Source of the DNA: CADEED01 sp041395625
Lineage (GTDB): Bacteria; Pseudomonadota; Gammaproteobacteria; Steroidobacterales; Steroidobacteraceae
NCBI GenBank assembly: GCA_041395625.1
Contig: JAWLAE010000001.1
Location: forward strand, 496,001-560,000
Direction: 5' to 3'
Length of the DNA: 64,000 bases
Numbering within the stretch: the first letter of the stretch is position 1; each line of letters begins with the position of its first letter. The notes under the pieces were generated by a model. That model worked only from the letters and a program-made list of their open reading frames with translations, ran no database searches and was not told where the DNA came from. A program made the position numbers and the translations under genes. This document shows positions 8,743-18,434 of the stretch, one piece after another.

Positions 8743-11112
8743 ATGAGCAGATTTTCGGAGCAGCAACCGGCGCGCATGAGTGCGGCCGCTCTCATTGGGA
8801 TTGCCATGGCGGGACTGTCAACCGTCGCGATGGCGCAAGAACCGGCTGGCGGCGAGAAGGTGATTCAGGCGCTGGAGGAAGTAACGGTCACCGCGCAACG
8901 TCGTGAAGAGGCCGCCCAGACCGTGCCGCTGGCTATCACCGCGCTGTCGGCGGAAATGCTCGAACGCCAGCAGATCCGAAGCATTGCGCAGCTCGATCAG
9001 GTTGTTCCCAACATCGTGATGAATGAGAACACCGGCACCAGCAGCGCCTCGAAGATCTTCTTGCGCGGCGTGGGCGAAGACGAATCGTTCTTTACTGCCG
9101 ATACGCCGGTCGGTATCTATGTCGATGACGTATACATCGCCCGTCAGACCGGTGCGATGTTCGACCTGTTCGACGTCGAGCGCCTCGAAGTGCTGCGCGG
9201 CCCGCAGGGCACGCTATACGGCCGCAACACGTCTGCCGGTGCGGTCAAGCTCGTTTCCAAGAAGCCGAAGCTCGGCCAGTCTCTTGCCCAGGCTGAACTG
9301 ACGGTCGGCAACTACAGTCGCTTCGACGTTCGTGCCTCAGGCAATCTGCCAATCGGCGACAGCCTCGCGTTGCAGGGCGCGCTGCTGATGCGCACACGCG
9401 ATGGTTACACGCGCAACGCGTTCGACGGCAAGGACGTCAACGACAAGGACGTCAAGGGTGCACGCGTGTCGCTGCTGGCCGAGCCCACGGATCGGTTTCG
9501 CGCGCTCTTCAGCGCGGACTATATCCGCGAGCGTTCGACTCCAGGCTATGCAGTGCCGCTTACGGTCAATGCGCAGCGTGATCCGCTACCAGACCCGGTG
9601 CCGCGAACAGGGGATTTCTTCGTCACGAATTCCGACATCGTCGATCCGCTGAACGACCTCGACCAGTGGGGCCTCTCGGCGACGCTCGAGTTCGATGCGA
9701 CGGATACCCTGGTTGTCAAATCGATCACTTCGTACCGCACGCTCGACAACCTGCTGTACCTCGATGCAGACGGTGACGTCTATCGCCCAGCACCGTCGAT
9801 TACTGGCGAGTTCCATCTCTTCCAGGATCAGAAGCAATATCAGGTGAGTCAGGAATTGCAGGCGCTGGGCAAGTTGGCGGACAACCGCTTCCGATATGTC
9901 GCCGGCCTGTATTTTTTCCGCGAGAACAATCAGCAGGACACGAAGTCCGTGATCGGCATACCGGCTCTGTTCGGCTTGCCAGTGTCCGCTGCCGGCCGCC
10001 TCGACCTCACCAATACCGCCCGCGAAGAAATGACCACGGATTCCTATGCAGCGTTCGTGAGTGGCACCTACGAAATCACGGACAGGCTGTCACTGACGGG
10101 CGGCTTGCGCTACACCCGTGAGAGCAAGGAGTTCACAAACGACGTGTTGCTGCCGAACGGCAACTTGCAGGTCGTGTGTCTGAACCGCACCGGCGCCGCG
10201 CCTGTGCAGGTTGCCGCGGCGCCATGCACGGGGCCGCAGCTCGCACTCGGTTACGTGGATTTTGCCAATCAGAGCGCGTTCGACCGGACATGGGACGATG
10301 TCACACCTCGCGTAGTGGTGGATTATCAGCTTACTGACACAGCCCTCATGTATGCATCTGCGGCCAAGGGCTTCAAGGGTGGCACGACGTCGGGTCGCGA
10401 CACCGCAGCGCTGCGCAATTTGCTGCGCATAGTGGGTGCGCCGGAAACCAACTGGAGCTACGAGCTGGGCATCAAGGCCGACTGGCTCGATCGCCGCCTG
10501 CGCACGAACGCCGCGGTGTTCCGCAACGAGTACGAAGGCCTGCAGTTCGGTGTCACGACACCCGACGGCGGCTTCGGCCGCATCAACGCGGGCGACGCGA
10601 CGATCGAGGGCGTCGAGCTCGAGTTGACGGCCGTGCCGCTCGACGGCCTGGAGCTGAATGCGTCAGTCGGCCTGCTCGATAGCAAGTACACGAAATGGAC
10701 CGCGGCGCTGTCGACTTGCACCTCGCAAGGTGGTCTGACGACGATCGAGCAGTATCTTGCATTGCCGTTGAAGCAGGCGCCGGACTGGAGCTATCGTGTC
10801 GGTGCGAACTACTCACACGATATGGGTGAACGAGGCGTGGTCTCCTTCGGCGCCGACTACTCTGCGAAGGATGATCACTACAACAATTTGTGTGCTTCGG
10901 AAGGCATTCGTGTGAAGGACTACGAATTTGTGAATGCTCAAGTTCGTTGGGAGAATGCGTCTGGGAAGATGCTGATCGCGCTGGCGGGTAACAACCTGGC
11001 GGATGCCGAGGTATTCAACGGCGGCTTCGACTTCGCTCGTTCGCTGGGTTTTGCGGCCGGCTATCTCTATGCGCCGCGCACCTGGTCGCTGTCGCTGCGT
11101 TACGAGTTCTGA
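8743..11112 (+). CDS. TonB-dependent outer-membrane receptor 1
   Basis: 789 aa. The start has an AGGAG site at 8733-8737. A signal peptide (to about AMA-QEP) is followed by a TonB-box-like LEEVTVTAQRREE, a plug domain (KIFLRGVGEDES, VDDVYIARQTG, RLEVLRGPQGTLYGRNTSAGAV) and a long beta-barrel ending in an aromatic C-terminal residue (SLSLRYEF). These receptors import large or scarce substrates across the outer membrane using TonB energy. A strong hairpin follows the stop. The next gene downstream encodes a NAD(P)-binding protein, but the hairpin and 137-base gap argue against tight co-transcription. Ligand unknown. Confidence 0.93.
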   Translation: MSRFSEQQPARMSAAALIGIAMAGLSTVAMAQEPAGGEKVIQALEEVTVTAQRREEAAQTVPLAITALSAEMLERQQIRSIAQLDQVVPNIVMNENTGTSSASKIFLRGVGEDESFFTADTPVGIYVDDVYIARQTGAMFDLFDVERLEVLRGPQGTLYGRNTSAGAVKLVSKKPKLGQSLAQAELTVGNYSRFDVRASGNLPIGDSLALQGALLMRTRDGYTRNAFDGKDVNDKDVKGARVSLLAEPTDRFRALFSADYIRERSTPGYAVPLTVNAQRDPLPDPVPRTGDFFVTNSDIVDPLNDLDQWGLSATLEFDATDTLVVKSITSYRTLDNLLYLDADGDVYRPAPSITGEFHLFQDQKQYQVSQELQALGKLADNRFRYVAGLYFFRENNQQDTKSVIGIPALFGLPVSAAGRLDLTNTAREEMTTDSYAAFVSGTYEITDRLSLTGGLRYTRESKEFTNDVLLPNGNLQVVCLNRTGAAPVQVAAAPCTGPQLALGYVDFANQSAFDRTWDDVTPRVVVDYQLTDTALMYASAAKGFKGGTTSGRDTAALRNLLRIVGAPETNWSYELGIKADWLDRRLRTNAAVFRNEYEGLQFGVTTPDGGFGRINAGDATIEGVELELTAVPLDGLELNASVGLLDSKYTKWTAALSTCTSQGGLTTIEQYLALPLKQAPDWSYRVGANYSHDMGERGVVSFGADYSAKDDHYNNLCASEGIRVKDYEFVNAQVRWENASGKMLIALAGNNLADAEVFNGGFDFARSLGFAAGYLYAPRTWSLSLRYEF

Positions 11113-11131
11113 GCTACCAGGGTTGTGTCGT

Positions 11132-11167
11132 GCCGGGCTCGCGATCGCTATTGGTCGTGAGCCCGGC
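11132..11167 (+). terminator. Hairpin downstream of TBDR 1
   Basis: The two 13-base arms at 11132-11144 and 11155-11167 pair fully, with one G-U, around a 10-base loop. The stem is GC-rich and starts 20 bases after the TBDR stop. No clear T-run follows, so it may act as an attenuator or RNA-stabilising hairpin rather than a classical intrinsic terminator. Confidence 0.5.
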
Positions 11168-11249
11168 CGGTACTAACCTGGCTAGACAGCGTCAGCAGTC
11201 GTGATATCGAGCGTCTGGCTGGTGCCGTTCATTCCCGCGGAGTTTGGTC

Positions 11250-12137
11250 ATGAAGATCGCGGTTGCGGCAGCATCCGGCCGTCTCGGTCATGCGGTGCTA
11301 CGCGAGCTACTCACGCGGACTGAGGCGCAGAACGTCGTCGCTGTTGCCCGCACGCCCGCAAGGGTGCAGATATCCGGCATCGACGTGCGACGGGGTGATT
11401 ATGCCTCCACCGACAGCATGATCGCGGCACTCGGTGGCGTCGACACAGTGGTGTTGATCTCAGCGCCGGTCGGCGAGGGGGATCGGACGTTGCTGCACCG
11501 GAACGCGATCAACGCAGCCAGGCGGGCCAATGTGCGCAAGCTCGTTTATACGAGCGTTATCGGCAATGGCAACGAACGCGACACCTGGTTCTGGGACGTC
11601 CAGCAGATCAATCGGCAGACCGAAGACGATCTGAAAACCTCAGGTCTCGAGTGGGTGATCGTCCGTAACGGCCTGTATCTGGAACTGGATCTGCGACATG
11701 TCATCGATGCCAATGGGTCCGGGGTGTACAGCAACAATGCCCGGGACGGGCAGTGCGGCTACATCACGATCGACGAACTGGCGGTCGCGATCGCAAGGGT
11801 TAGTGCATTCGATATCCACAACGGGCGGACGCTCAACCTGGTTGGCGAGAGCATGACCCAGTCGGCATTGGTAGCGCTCGCAAGTGATGTATTCGGACTC
11901 GATCTGCGTTACGAGACGATCAGCGACGAGGAGAATATCGCCAGGCTGATGAGCGACGAGAAAATTGCCGCTCGTGGCCGGGATGTGGCCCAGATGCTGG
12001 CGGGCTGTTTTCAGTGCATCAGAAATGGAGCGTTCGACGTGCCGTCAGATTTCGAGCAAGCGGCAGGCAGACCCGTCAAGGCGACGCGCCAGATGATGGA
12101 GCAAATCCGCAGGACGCTGGGGACGGCCCGTCGGTGA
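11250..12137 (+). CDS. NAD(P)-binding protein, NmrA/atypical SDR type
   Basis: 295 aa. The ATG at 11250 is preferred over the in-frame TTG at 11244 because it opens directly on the Rossmann strand. The N-terminus KIAVAAASGRLGHAVLREL is the dinucleotide-binding turn of atypical short-chain dehydrogenases (GxxGxxG-like). VDTVVLISAP, RKLVYTSVIGNG and WVIVRNGLYLELDL follow the NmrA/quinone-oxidoreductase-2 layout. Members include redox sensors and reductases, so a catalytic role cannot be assumed. It lies between TBDR 1 and a convergent ClC gene, with 46 bases to the latter. Confidence 0.78.
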   Translation: MKIAVAAASGRLGHAVLRELLTRTEAQNVVAVARTPARVQISGIDVRRGDYASTDSMIAALGGVDTVVLISAPVGEGDRTLLHRNAINAARRANVRKLVYTSVIGNGNERDTWFWDVQQINRQTEDDLKTSGLEWVIVRNGLYLELDLRHVIDANGSGVYSNNARDGQCGYITIDELAVAIARVSAFDIHNGRTLNLVGESMTQSALVALASDVFGLDLRYETISDEENIARLMSDEKIAARGRDVAQMLAGCFQCIRNGAFDVPSDFEQAAGRPVKATRQMMEQIRRTLGTARR

Positions 12138-12183
12138 AATCCGGGACCGGTTGTCGTCAAGCACGATCAATCGGCGTGTTGGC

Positions 12184-13551
12184 TCACGTTCCTGATTTTG
12201 ATTGTCGATGTTCGACGATGATGCGGTCCGCAAAGGCACGATAAACGGGGACGTGACAGACCAGCGAAGACAGGCCGCGTGCCAGCAGAGTCACCGCCAA
12301 CAACGGGATGACCATGCTGTGATTGGCGGTGAGTTCGAGTGAGATCACGGCAGCAGTCAGTGGCGTCTGTGTCACACCGGCGAGAAACGCTGCCATTCCC
12401 AGCAGCGCGACAGCCGATTGGTCGATTCCTGGCAACAGTGCGGCCAGTGCATGCCCCATGCCGGCGCCGACTGCCAGTGCGGGTGAAAAGATCCCGCCGG
12501 GAATTCCGGCCCAGTACGAGAGAACATTGGCGCTGACTTTGAACAGCCAGAACGTCGAGTTTCCCCCGTGCGTTGCCTGGATCAGCCCGCGAGCTTCGTC
12601 GTAGCCCGTACCGAAGACTGATGTGCCACTGACCATTCCCAGGACGGCAAGTAACAACCCGCAAACACCGGCAAACAGGATGGGCCAATGACGCCGGCAC
12701 GCTTCGATGCGTGCCAGAGGTCCGCGTGGCGATAGCATGATCAGTCGCACGAACACGCCGCCGCCGATGCCACCCCCGATGCCGCATAGCAACACTGCAA
12801 GCGTGCCTTGGCCGAGCTGCAAGTGCGCATCGACACGGCCGAAGTACGCGTAGTCGCCGAGCAAACCTAACGAGACGACACCGGCGAATATGACCGCCGT
12901 CAGGATGATGCCGCTCACGCGTTGCTCGAAGCTACCGGCGAGCTCTTCGATTGCGAACACGATCCCTGCCAGCGGTGCGTTGAAAGCGGCGGCAATTCCG
13001 GCGCCGCCGCCGGCAAGGATGAAGCGCGACAGAGCTTTGGGATCGGTGAATCCCATACGACGCCCAACCCAATACATCAATCCGGCGCCAACGTGGATGG
13101 TGGGGCCCTCGCGACCGATCGAGGCGCCGCCCGCCAGGCCGAACAACGTCAGCGCCATCTTGCCGAGCGTGACCGGCACAGACAGCAGGCGGTGGCGCAG
13201 ATCCCGATCCTCCAGTTCGATCGCAGCGATGACTTGCGGAATGCCGCTGCCGCGTGTCTGACGCAGTTTGCCGCTCGTGAGTGCTGCGATCGCCGCGAAC
13301 ACTGCGGGAGTCACTACGAACGGTAGCCAAGCGTTGGCCCGCACCATCGATTGAAAGGTCGCGAACGCGATGTCGCTGCCACGTGCGAACGCGATGGCGG
13401 CCAGACCGACGAGAATTCCACCGCTCCAGAGCGCCACCCTTCGTCGCCACTGCGCGGGCGCAAAGTACTCGTGGCCTAATATCTGGCGATGCCAGCGTTC
13501 GCCCTTGGGTGGCATATCGGGAGACACGACCCGGAGTATGGCAGAGGTCAT
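12184..13551 (-). CDS. ClC-family chloride channel/transporter
   Basis: 455 aa polytopic membrane protein. The three ClC filter segments are present: GSGIPQ, GREGPTIHVGAGLMYWVG and GGIFSPALAVGAGMGHALAAL. The gating glutamate sits in GREGP as in known Cl-/H+ exchangers. No C-terminal CBS domains are present; the protein ends soon after the last helices. A later in-frame ATG (MPPKGERW) is an alternative start. It probably moves chloride for acid or charge balance. It converges with the NAD(P)-binding gene and diverges from the membrane protein at 13808. Confidence 0.92.
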   Translation of the reverse strand: MTSAILRVVSPDMPPKGERWHRQILGHEYFAPAQWRRRVALWSGGILVGLAAIAFARGSDIAFATFQSMVRANAWLPFVVTPAVFAAIAALTSGKLRQTRGSGIPQVIAAIELEDRDLRHRLLSVPVTLGKMALTLFGLAGGASIGREGPTIHVGAGLMYWVGRRMGFTDPKALSRFILAGGGAGIAAAFNAPLAGIVFAIEELAGSFEQRVSGIILTAVIFAGVVSLGLLGDYAYFGRVDAHLQLGQGTLAVLLCGIGGGIGGGVFVRLIMLSPRGPLARIEACRRHWPILFAGVCGLLLAVLGMVSGTSVFGTGYDEARGLIQATHGGNSTFWLFKVSANVLSYWAGIPGGIFSPALAVGAGMGHALAALLPGIDQSAVALLGMAAFLAGVTQTPLTAAVISLELTANHSMVIPLLAVTLLARGLSSLVCHVPVYRAFADRIIVEHRQSKSGT

Positions 13552-13807
13552 GCGGTTCGCACCGTCGCGCGATTTGGAGCGAGTAGGGCCGTGGCATGGC
13601 GCGTTTGAATCGACGATCGCGGCCGTCCATCCGGTTCAAAGAAATCAATGGCTTAAGTGACAATGGTGACTACCGCCCGCACTGACATTGGCCCCTGCAT
13701 GGCGTTTCCGGCGAATGCCACTTCAGGCCGGGTCGTTAGCCCCAGCGAGCTTCCCGAGCTAGAGTGAGCGCTGTAGTGCTGAAACCTACCGACCGGGAGA
13801 AAATGCC

Positions 13808-14470
13808 ATGTTCGAGCATGTGCTGTTGGTGGCCCACGTCGTGGTGCTGGGATACTGGCTCGGGGCGGACCTCGTCATCAACGCCACGTACCGGTACGTC
13901 TCCTGGTCCAGGGGAATGCCGTTCCAAGAGCGAAGCCGGCTCATGGAACACGTCATGCACGTGGACCAGCACGTGCGCTACGCCCTGGTGCTGCAGCTGG
14001 CACTGGGCGTCTCCCTGGCGTCCCTGAAGGGCTACCTACCCATCGGCGAACCCACCGTTTGGGTGGCAGCGGTGTTGGCGGCCGCTTGGATCATCCTCCT
14101 AGAGTTGGTCTACCGCCGACGACATTCACCTTCGGGTCCCTTGCTCGACACTATCGACCTGGCGCTGTGGGTGGCCGCCGGCGTGCTGCTGGTCGGGATT
14201 TCCGGGGCTTCGGCCGGTGGCTTCATGTCTCTTCCCGGCTGGCTAACCCTGAAACTGGCCCTGTTCGGCGGCGTGTTCCTAGCGGGCGTCGGGATCCGCG
14301 TCGCCCTCATGGCTTTCTTCCGCGCCTGGCAGGAAGTCGCAGAAAAGGGCTCCAGTGATGCTCGGGAGACCGCCATCCGTCAGGGCTACTGGAGGGCAAC
14401 TGCGGTGCTGATTGGACTATGGGTGCTGATCGGCGCCATGGTGGTGCTGAGTGTCGGCAAGCCCTTCTGA
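13808..14470 (+). CDS. Uncharacterised integral membrane protein
   Basis: 220 aa with about five to six hydrophobic segments and several His residues in or near membrane helices (EHVLLVAHVVVLGYWLGADL, MEHVMHVDQHVRYALVLQLALG). The second of two nearby ATGs is used; a GGGAG site lies ~10 bases upstream. The layout recalls small b-type cytochrome or CopD-like membrane proteins, but no diagnostic motif was recognised and I do not assign a function. It starts 256 bases after the divergent ClC gene and is probably monocistronic. Confidence 0.7.
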   Translation: MFEHVLLVAHVVVLGYWLGADLVINATYRYVSWSRGMPFQERSRLMEHVMHVDQHVRYALVLQLALGVSLASLKGYLPIGEPTVWVAAVLAAAWIILLELVYRRRHSPSGPLLDTIDLALWVAAGVLLVGISGASAGGFMSLPGWLTLKLALFGGVFLAGVGIRVALMAFFRAWQEVAEKGSSDARETAIRQGYWRATAVLIGLWVLIGAMVVLSVGKPF

Positions 14471-14810
14471 GGAGAGAGGTTCAGTCGACGTACTAACTAC
14501 GCCAGTTCCGTCGCGCCGATGCATTGACGCGTATCGTTGCAGTCCATGCACCCGATCCCGCCCCTGTGACCAATTCCGCCTGCTACTCAACCATCACGCG
14601 CAGCGAGGCGAGCTGGATGACGGCGCCATGAAGGCGGTGGCGCAGGCCTCGGGTGCGTCGAACGGATGGACGCAAAAGAACTTCGAGCAGATGAACAGGT
14701 GGTTTGATGCGCTCATGGCGGACACGTTTGCATGAGGCAAGGTGCACGGGGAGTTGCGGTGTGCAGCAGCCGCAACCGCGTGTTGCACCCCGTCCGTCCT
14801 GTTCAGCGGT
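14471..14810. other. 340-base region with no assignable gene
   Basis: It lies between the membrane protein and DUF1838 protein A, which converge here. One plus-strand frame ending at 14735 has a protein-like tail (from ATG 14628: MKAVAQASGASNGWTQKNF, then NRWFDALMADTFA). It may be the remnant of a lost gene or a 35-aa peptide. No ribosome-binding site or family could be assigned, so it is not called as a gene. Confidence 0.4.
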
Positions 14811-15785
14811 TCAGGGCTTCTTGGGCGGCTTCGGCTTCTGGGTTTTCGAGTAGACCTCGAGGCTGGAGAGGTTGGGCTTCTCCCAGTACTCTTTCGGCGG
14901 CGCCTCGAGCATGTGCGGATAGAGCTTCTCGCAGTGTGCGCGGACCTTGGGCTTGAAGCCGTCGAGCGAGTCGAACGAGTGATGGGTCGAATGGTAGACG
15001 ATGTGGCCGGGCGCCTGGCCCATCAGCATCCACGGCAGCCACGGCGTCACGCGCGTCCAGGAGCCAGTGTGCAGCACCGAGGTCTTGTCGGGGTTCTGCA
15101 GGTCGGCGAGCTTGACGGCGGTGGTGAAGAACTCGCTGACGCGATTCATCGTGCCGGAGCTCTCGCGCGGCCACTTGTCCGGCTGTAGTGCGGCTTTGTA
15201 ATAGAGGTTGATGTGCGTGCGGTTGTGGACCATACCATTGCCGGCGTCGATGTAGTTCATCGAGAACGGCACCGGCGGGCGCGCGACCGGCTTGTTGAGA
15301 CCGCCGTAGTCCGGTTCGAACTTCTTCACCATCTCGGCGAAGTAGTGGTTCCAGGGATCATTGATGACGTCGACAACCTCGACGGTCTCGTCGATGTAAG
15401 GATTGCGCCAGGCACGCAGGATGTTGCCGGTGGCGAGGTCGGTGTAAAAGATCGCCTCACGGTGCAGCACTCGATAGCTGCCGTCCGGCTGACCCCAAGC
15501 GCGCGCCACCGAGACGACCTCGAAGCCGAATAGGTCGCGCAGCGCCTCGTCCTCGCGCACGCCCAAGACCACGCCGCTGACGCTGGACCACTTCTGCTTG
15601 CTCTCGTCGAGGTTGGCGTCTACCCGCACGGCCGCGTTCACGTTGCCCTTGGGCGTGGTCAGGTCGATATGCGGGCCTTTGAAGCCAGCCGGCGCGGTCG
15701 AAGCCGCAGCGGCCGACGCCAGCGGGACGGCGCTGAGCCCCGTCGCCAGCGTGCCGGTCAAAATCAACATGTCGCGTCGATCCAT
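14811..15785 (-). CDS. DUF1838 secreted protein A
   Basis: 324 aa from the ATG at 15785, which has a GAGGG site just upstream and opens on the signal sequence (MDRRDMLILTGTLATGLSAVPLASAAAA, twin-Arg-like but with one Arg pair only). The mature part shows the DUF1838 pattern: VSGVVLGVRE, HREAIFYTDLATGNILRAWRNPYIDETVEVVDVINDPWNH, FSMNYID, VSEFF and SWTRVTPWLPWMLMGQAPGHIVYHSTHHS. The C-terminus is a short Pro/Lys tail. The family's function is unknown; members occur next to TBDRs and oxidoreductases in proteobacteria. A second copy is at 38084-38992. An N-terminal extension to 15923 exists but is not supported. Confidence 0.82.
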   Translation of the reverse strand: MDRRDMLILTGTLATGLSAVPLASAAAASTAPAGFKGPHIDLTTPKGNVNAAVRVDANLDESKQKWSSVSGVVLGVREDEALRDLFGFEVVSVARAWGQPDGSYRVLHREAIFYTDLATGNILRAWRNPYIDETVEVVDVINDPWNHYFAEMVKKFEPDYGGLNKPVARPPVPFSMNYIDAGNGMVHNRTHINLYYKAALQPDKWPRESSGTMNRVSEFFTTAVKLADLQNPDKTSVLHTGSWTRVTPWLPWMLMGQAPGHIVYHSTHHSFDSLDGFKPKVRAHCEKLYPHMLEAPPKEYWEKPNLSSLEVYSKTQKPKPPKKP

Positions 15786-16140
15786 GTTTCCCTCGAAGTC
15801 AGGCAAGTCGTGGTTTACGACTGGTCGAGGCTGCGCCGAATCGGGCATCGGGTCAACCGGCGCGGCGCCATGCACCATCCAGAGGTCGCGGGCCCGCCAG
15901 CTTACAGCCGCCGCGTGGCGCATTGGCTATCCTGCGGTTTGCGTGCGTTCAGGTGGTGCGGGCGCTGCGGCACGAAGGGGTTTGTTAGTTTGGACAGCAG
16001 CAAGTGACCTACTCGATGCGCGTTGTTGGCGTGGATTGCGGGCTCGACCGGCGCGATCACGATATCGATGGCGGAGCACAACACGACACGCGACGGCGAG
16101 ATTCCTGGTCAATTCCCGACACTCGGGCCGGAGTGCCGGC
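15786..16140. other. Gene-free stretch next to a decayed gene
   Basis: 355 bases upstream of DUF1838 protein A. The minus-strand promoter for that gene should lie here. Plus-strand frames contain no convincing protein, but the base composition is coding-like and a recognisable remnant begins immediately downstream. It may therefore be the eroded body of the same lost gene. Confidence 0.35.
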
Positions 16141-16257
16141 ATGCATTGCTGGGCAGGTCACATGCTGCCTGTCACCACGCCGATCGAGAATATCTACAAT
16201 GTGGGTGACGCCTGCGCGCCACCCGGCACGATTGGCACGGAAGGCGCAGCGGGGCCG
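16141..16257 (+). pseudogene. Remnant of a phytoene-desaturase-like FAD oxidoreductase (C-terminal piece)
   Basis: In one plus frame the sequence reads GHMLPVTTPIENIYNVGDACAPP followed by GTIGTEGAA. This is very like the C-terminal FAD-contact block of phytoene desaturase-type flavoproteins, which have TPIxNLYNVGD..PPG..GTEGAA. No start, no N-terminal GxGxxG and no continuous frame upstream were found, so only a scrap is left. The 3' end of the POT transporter gene on the opposite strand runs through it. Confidence 0.6.
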
Positions 16258-17753
16258 GCCTGCGCACTGTGCGCCGTCGACAGACGCTTCATCAACGGCA
16301 GTACGGCAATAGCGATCAATGTACACACAAGCGCGGCGACGCCGAGGCGATTGAATAGCGCGGTGTAGATCGGCAAAGTCTGCAGCGGCTCGGTGATGTC
16401 CTGCGGCACGCTCGCGTAGCTCGCGACGACGCCGCCGAGATACTGGGACACACCGGACGCGACGAAGTACGCGCCCATCATGAAGCCCCCCATGCGCGCT
16501 GGCACGTACCGTGCGATCATCGCAAGCCCCAGGCCACTGACTAACAATTCGCCCAGCGAGATCGCGCCGTAGCCCCACACCATCAGCCACGACGACACCT
16601 TGCCGGCGCTGTTCGCAAACTGGCCAGAGGCGCCGTAGATAAAGAAGCCGGCCGCGACGATGACGAAGCCGAGTGCGAATTTGGTCGCGATCGAAAGATC
16701 CTTGTTAGCGCGGCCCGCCGCTGTGTAGGCCCAAGCCAGGACCGGGCTCAGGATGAAGATCCATATCGGATTGAACGCCTGGAACTGCGCGGGCGACCAG
16801 TCCCACAGATGCCGTCCGAACACGTTGAACGCCGGATCAACGTTGCGCAGCGCGAACAGGTTCAGCGAAGTCGACATCTGCTGATAGAAAATGAAATAGA
16901 ACATCGTCTGCACCGTGAGCACGAGTGCCGCGATCAGTCCTGCGCGTTCACCGGGCAGCCCGGTCGAAATCAGATACGCGAAGATCCCGACTACCACCAC
17001 CCCGGCGATGTACACAAAGGCGCGCGCCACAGCTTCGTGTTGCAGAATATAGGCCGAGGCGAATACAGCCCCGACACCCACCAGCAGCACCAGCGCCAGC
17101 TTGCCCCAATTGAGCGGACGATCGTCGGGTTCCGAGCCGATGTGCGCCATTGCGTTGCGCATCAGCGCGTAGTTAGCCAGACCCAGCACCAGACCGATCG
17201 AGCACACTGCGAACGCGATGTGCCAGCCAAGTTCATTGCCGTAGTGAGCATTGACGTAATCCTTGAGCCACGGCGTCAGCAATTGCGAGATCATGGCGCC
17301 CAGATTGACCGCCATGTAATAGATCGTAAACGCGCTGTCGATCTTCGAGTCGTTGCCCTCGTAAATCTTGCGAACGAGGTTGCCGGCATTGGCCTTGAAC
17401 AGACCGTTGCCGACCACAATCACCCCGAGCGCGCAAAAGAGAAACCAGACGCTCGCGCCGGGCACAACCATCAGCGCGTAGCCGATGGCGAGGATCACCG
17501 CGCCGATCAGCATCGTGCGTCGCGTGCCCAGTATCTTGTCGCCGATCCAGCCACCGATTGCCGGCGCCACATAGATGAGCGCCGCCGAGGCCCCCCAGAC
17601 GAGCGTCGCGCGTTCGTCGGGAAAACCCAGACGCTGCACCATGTAGTACACGATCAGCGCCTGCATGCCGTAGTAGCCGAAGCGCTCCCACATCTCGATC
17701 AGAAAGATGGTGGTGAACGAGCGTGTCTGACTGGGAGGGGAGTTGGTGCTCAT
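16194..17753 (-). CDS. POT/PTR-family proton-coupled oligopeptide transporter
   Basis: 519 aa from the ATG at 17753; the frame is open further upstream, but the extra residues do not resemble a protein. Twelve to fourteen membrane segments are expected. POT signatures are present: FLIEMWERFGYYGMQALIVYYM near the N-terminus (ExxER-type motif) and GNGLFKANAGNLV, with a long mid-protein loop. It imports di- or tripeptides or related compounds with protons across the inner membrane. Unusually, the last ~20 codons (rich in A, P, G) are antisense to a decayed flavoprotein gene, so the C-terminal tail may be recently acquired. Neighbours give no substrate. Confidence 0.9.
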   Translation of the reverse strand: MSTNSPPSQTRSFTTIFLIEMWERFGYYGMQALIVYYMVQRLGFPDERATLVWGASAALIYVAPAIGGWIGDKILGTRRTMLIGAVILAIGYALMVVPGASVWFLFCALGVIVVGNGLFKANAGNLVRKIYEGNDSKIDSAFTIYYMAVNLGAMISQLLTPWLKDYVNAHYGNELGWHIAFAVCSIGLVLGLANYALMRNAMAHIGSEPDDRPLNWGKLALVLLVGVGAVFASAYILQHEAVARAFVYIAGVVVVGIFAYLISTGLPGERAGLIAALVLTVQTMFYFIFYQQMSTSLNLFALRNVDPAFNVFGRHLWDWSPAQFQAFNPIWIFILSPVLAWAYTAAGRANKDLSIATKFALGFVIVAAGFFIYGASGQFANSAGKVSSWLMVWGYGAISLGELLVSGLGLAMIARYVPARMGGFMMGAYFVASGVSQYLGGVVASYASVPQDITEPLQTLPIYTALFNRLGVAALVCTLIAIAVLPLMKRLSTAHSAQAGPAAPSVPIVPGGAQASPTL

Positions 17754-18035
17754 TGACTGGTCCAGCTCTGAGGCGGCGGTCTCGCGAGCGTAGCGCAATC
17801 TGCATGCGAATATCCGGCTTGCAGAGCCTGCGTGGCAGGCCAGCCTGCTCGGCGTCTGCGCCGACGGCCAGCGCCCCCGATGCGCAGCCTCTCCCAGAGA
17901 TCCGCCCCGTAAGTCGCGCCATAACATCCATTGCGCCGGCAGGGCGGCTTAGACTACCTTGCATCCAACGGGGCAATACTGATGCACACACCCTCACTAA
18001 CGTCCGTCGTCGCAGCATCGCACGCAAGGGCCTAG

Positions 18036-18434
18036 CGAAATGATTACGATCTCGCCCGCCAGCACGCAAAGAACCTTGCGGCGCCGCAGGCGGGTCTGCG
18101 GTTCGTTGCCGGCGTCGCGCAAGCGCTGCCGTTCGCTGCTGCAGATTTCGATCTCGCGCTGATGTTGAAATCGCTGCATCACGTGCCGGTTGAATCGATG
18201 GCGCAGGCACTCGTGGACGCGGCGCGGGTTCTGCGGCCTGGCGGCCACCTGTACGTGTCCGAGCCAGTCTATGCCGGTCCGCTCAACGAGGTGGTGCGGC
18301 TGTTCAACGATGAAGGCAAGGTGCGCGCCGCGTTCGAGCCGCACCTGCGCGCAGGGCCTGCCTATTTCGAACAACCGATGCATGTGCGACTACTGCGCAA
18401 GCGCCTCGGAACCGACCCAAGGAAGCCAGTATGA
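18036..18434 (+). pseudogene. N-terminally truncated class I SAM methyltransferase
   Basis: The frame is open from 18036, after a TAG, to the TGA at 18434. It reads AAPQAGLRFVAGVAQALPFA, then FDLALMLKSLHHVP and RVLRPGGHLYVSEPVY. These are motifs II and III of class I methyltransferases of the UbiE/Methyltransf_11 type. The SAM-binding motif I (ExGxGxG) is missing, and no start codon is present before the ATG at 18162, which lies inside motif II. The remaining 90 residues cannot bind SAM as a normal member would. It overlaps the next gene by 4 bases (ATGA), which suggests an intact operon once existed. Confidence 0.7.

Noticed and set aside
14628..14735. Possible 35-aa peptide or gene remnant ending DALMADTFA
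   Set aside because: Protein-like tail, but no ribosome-binding site, family or conservation evidence is available from sequence alone.
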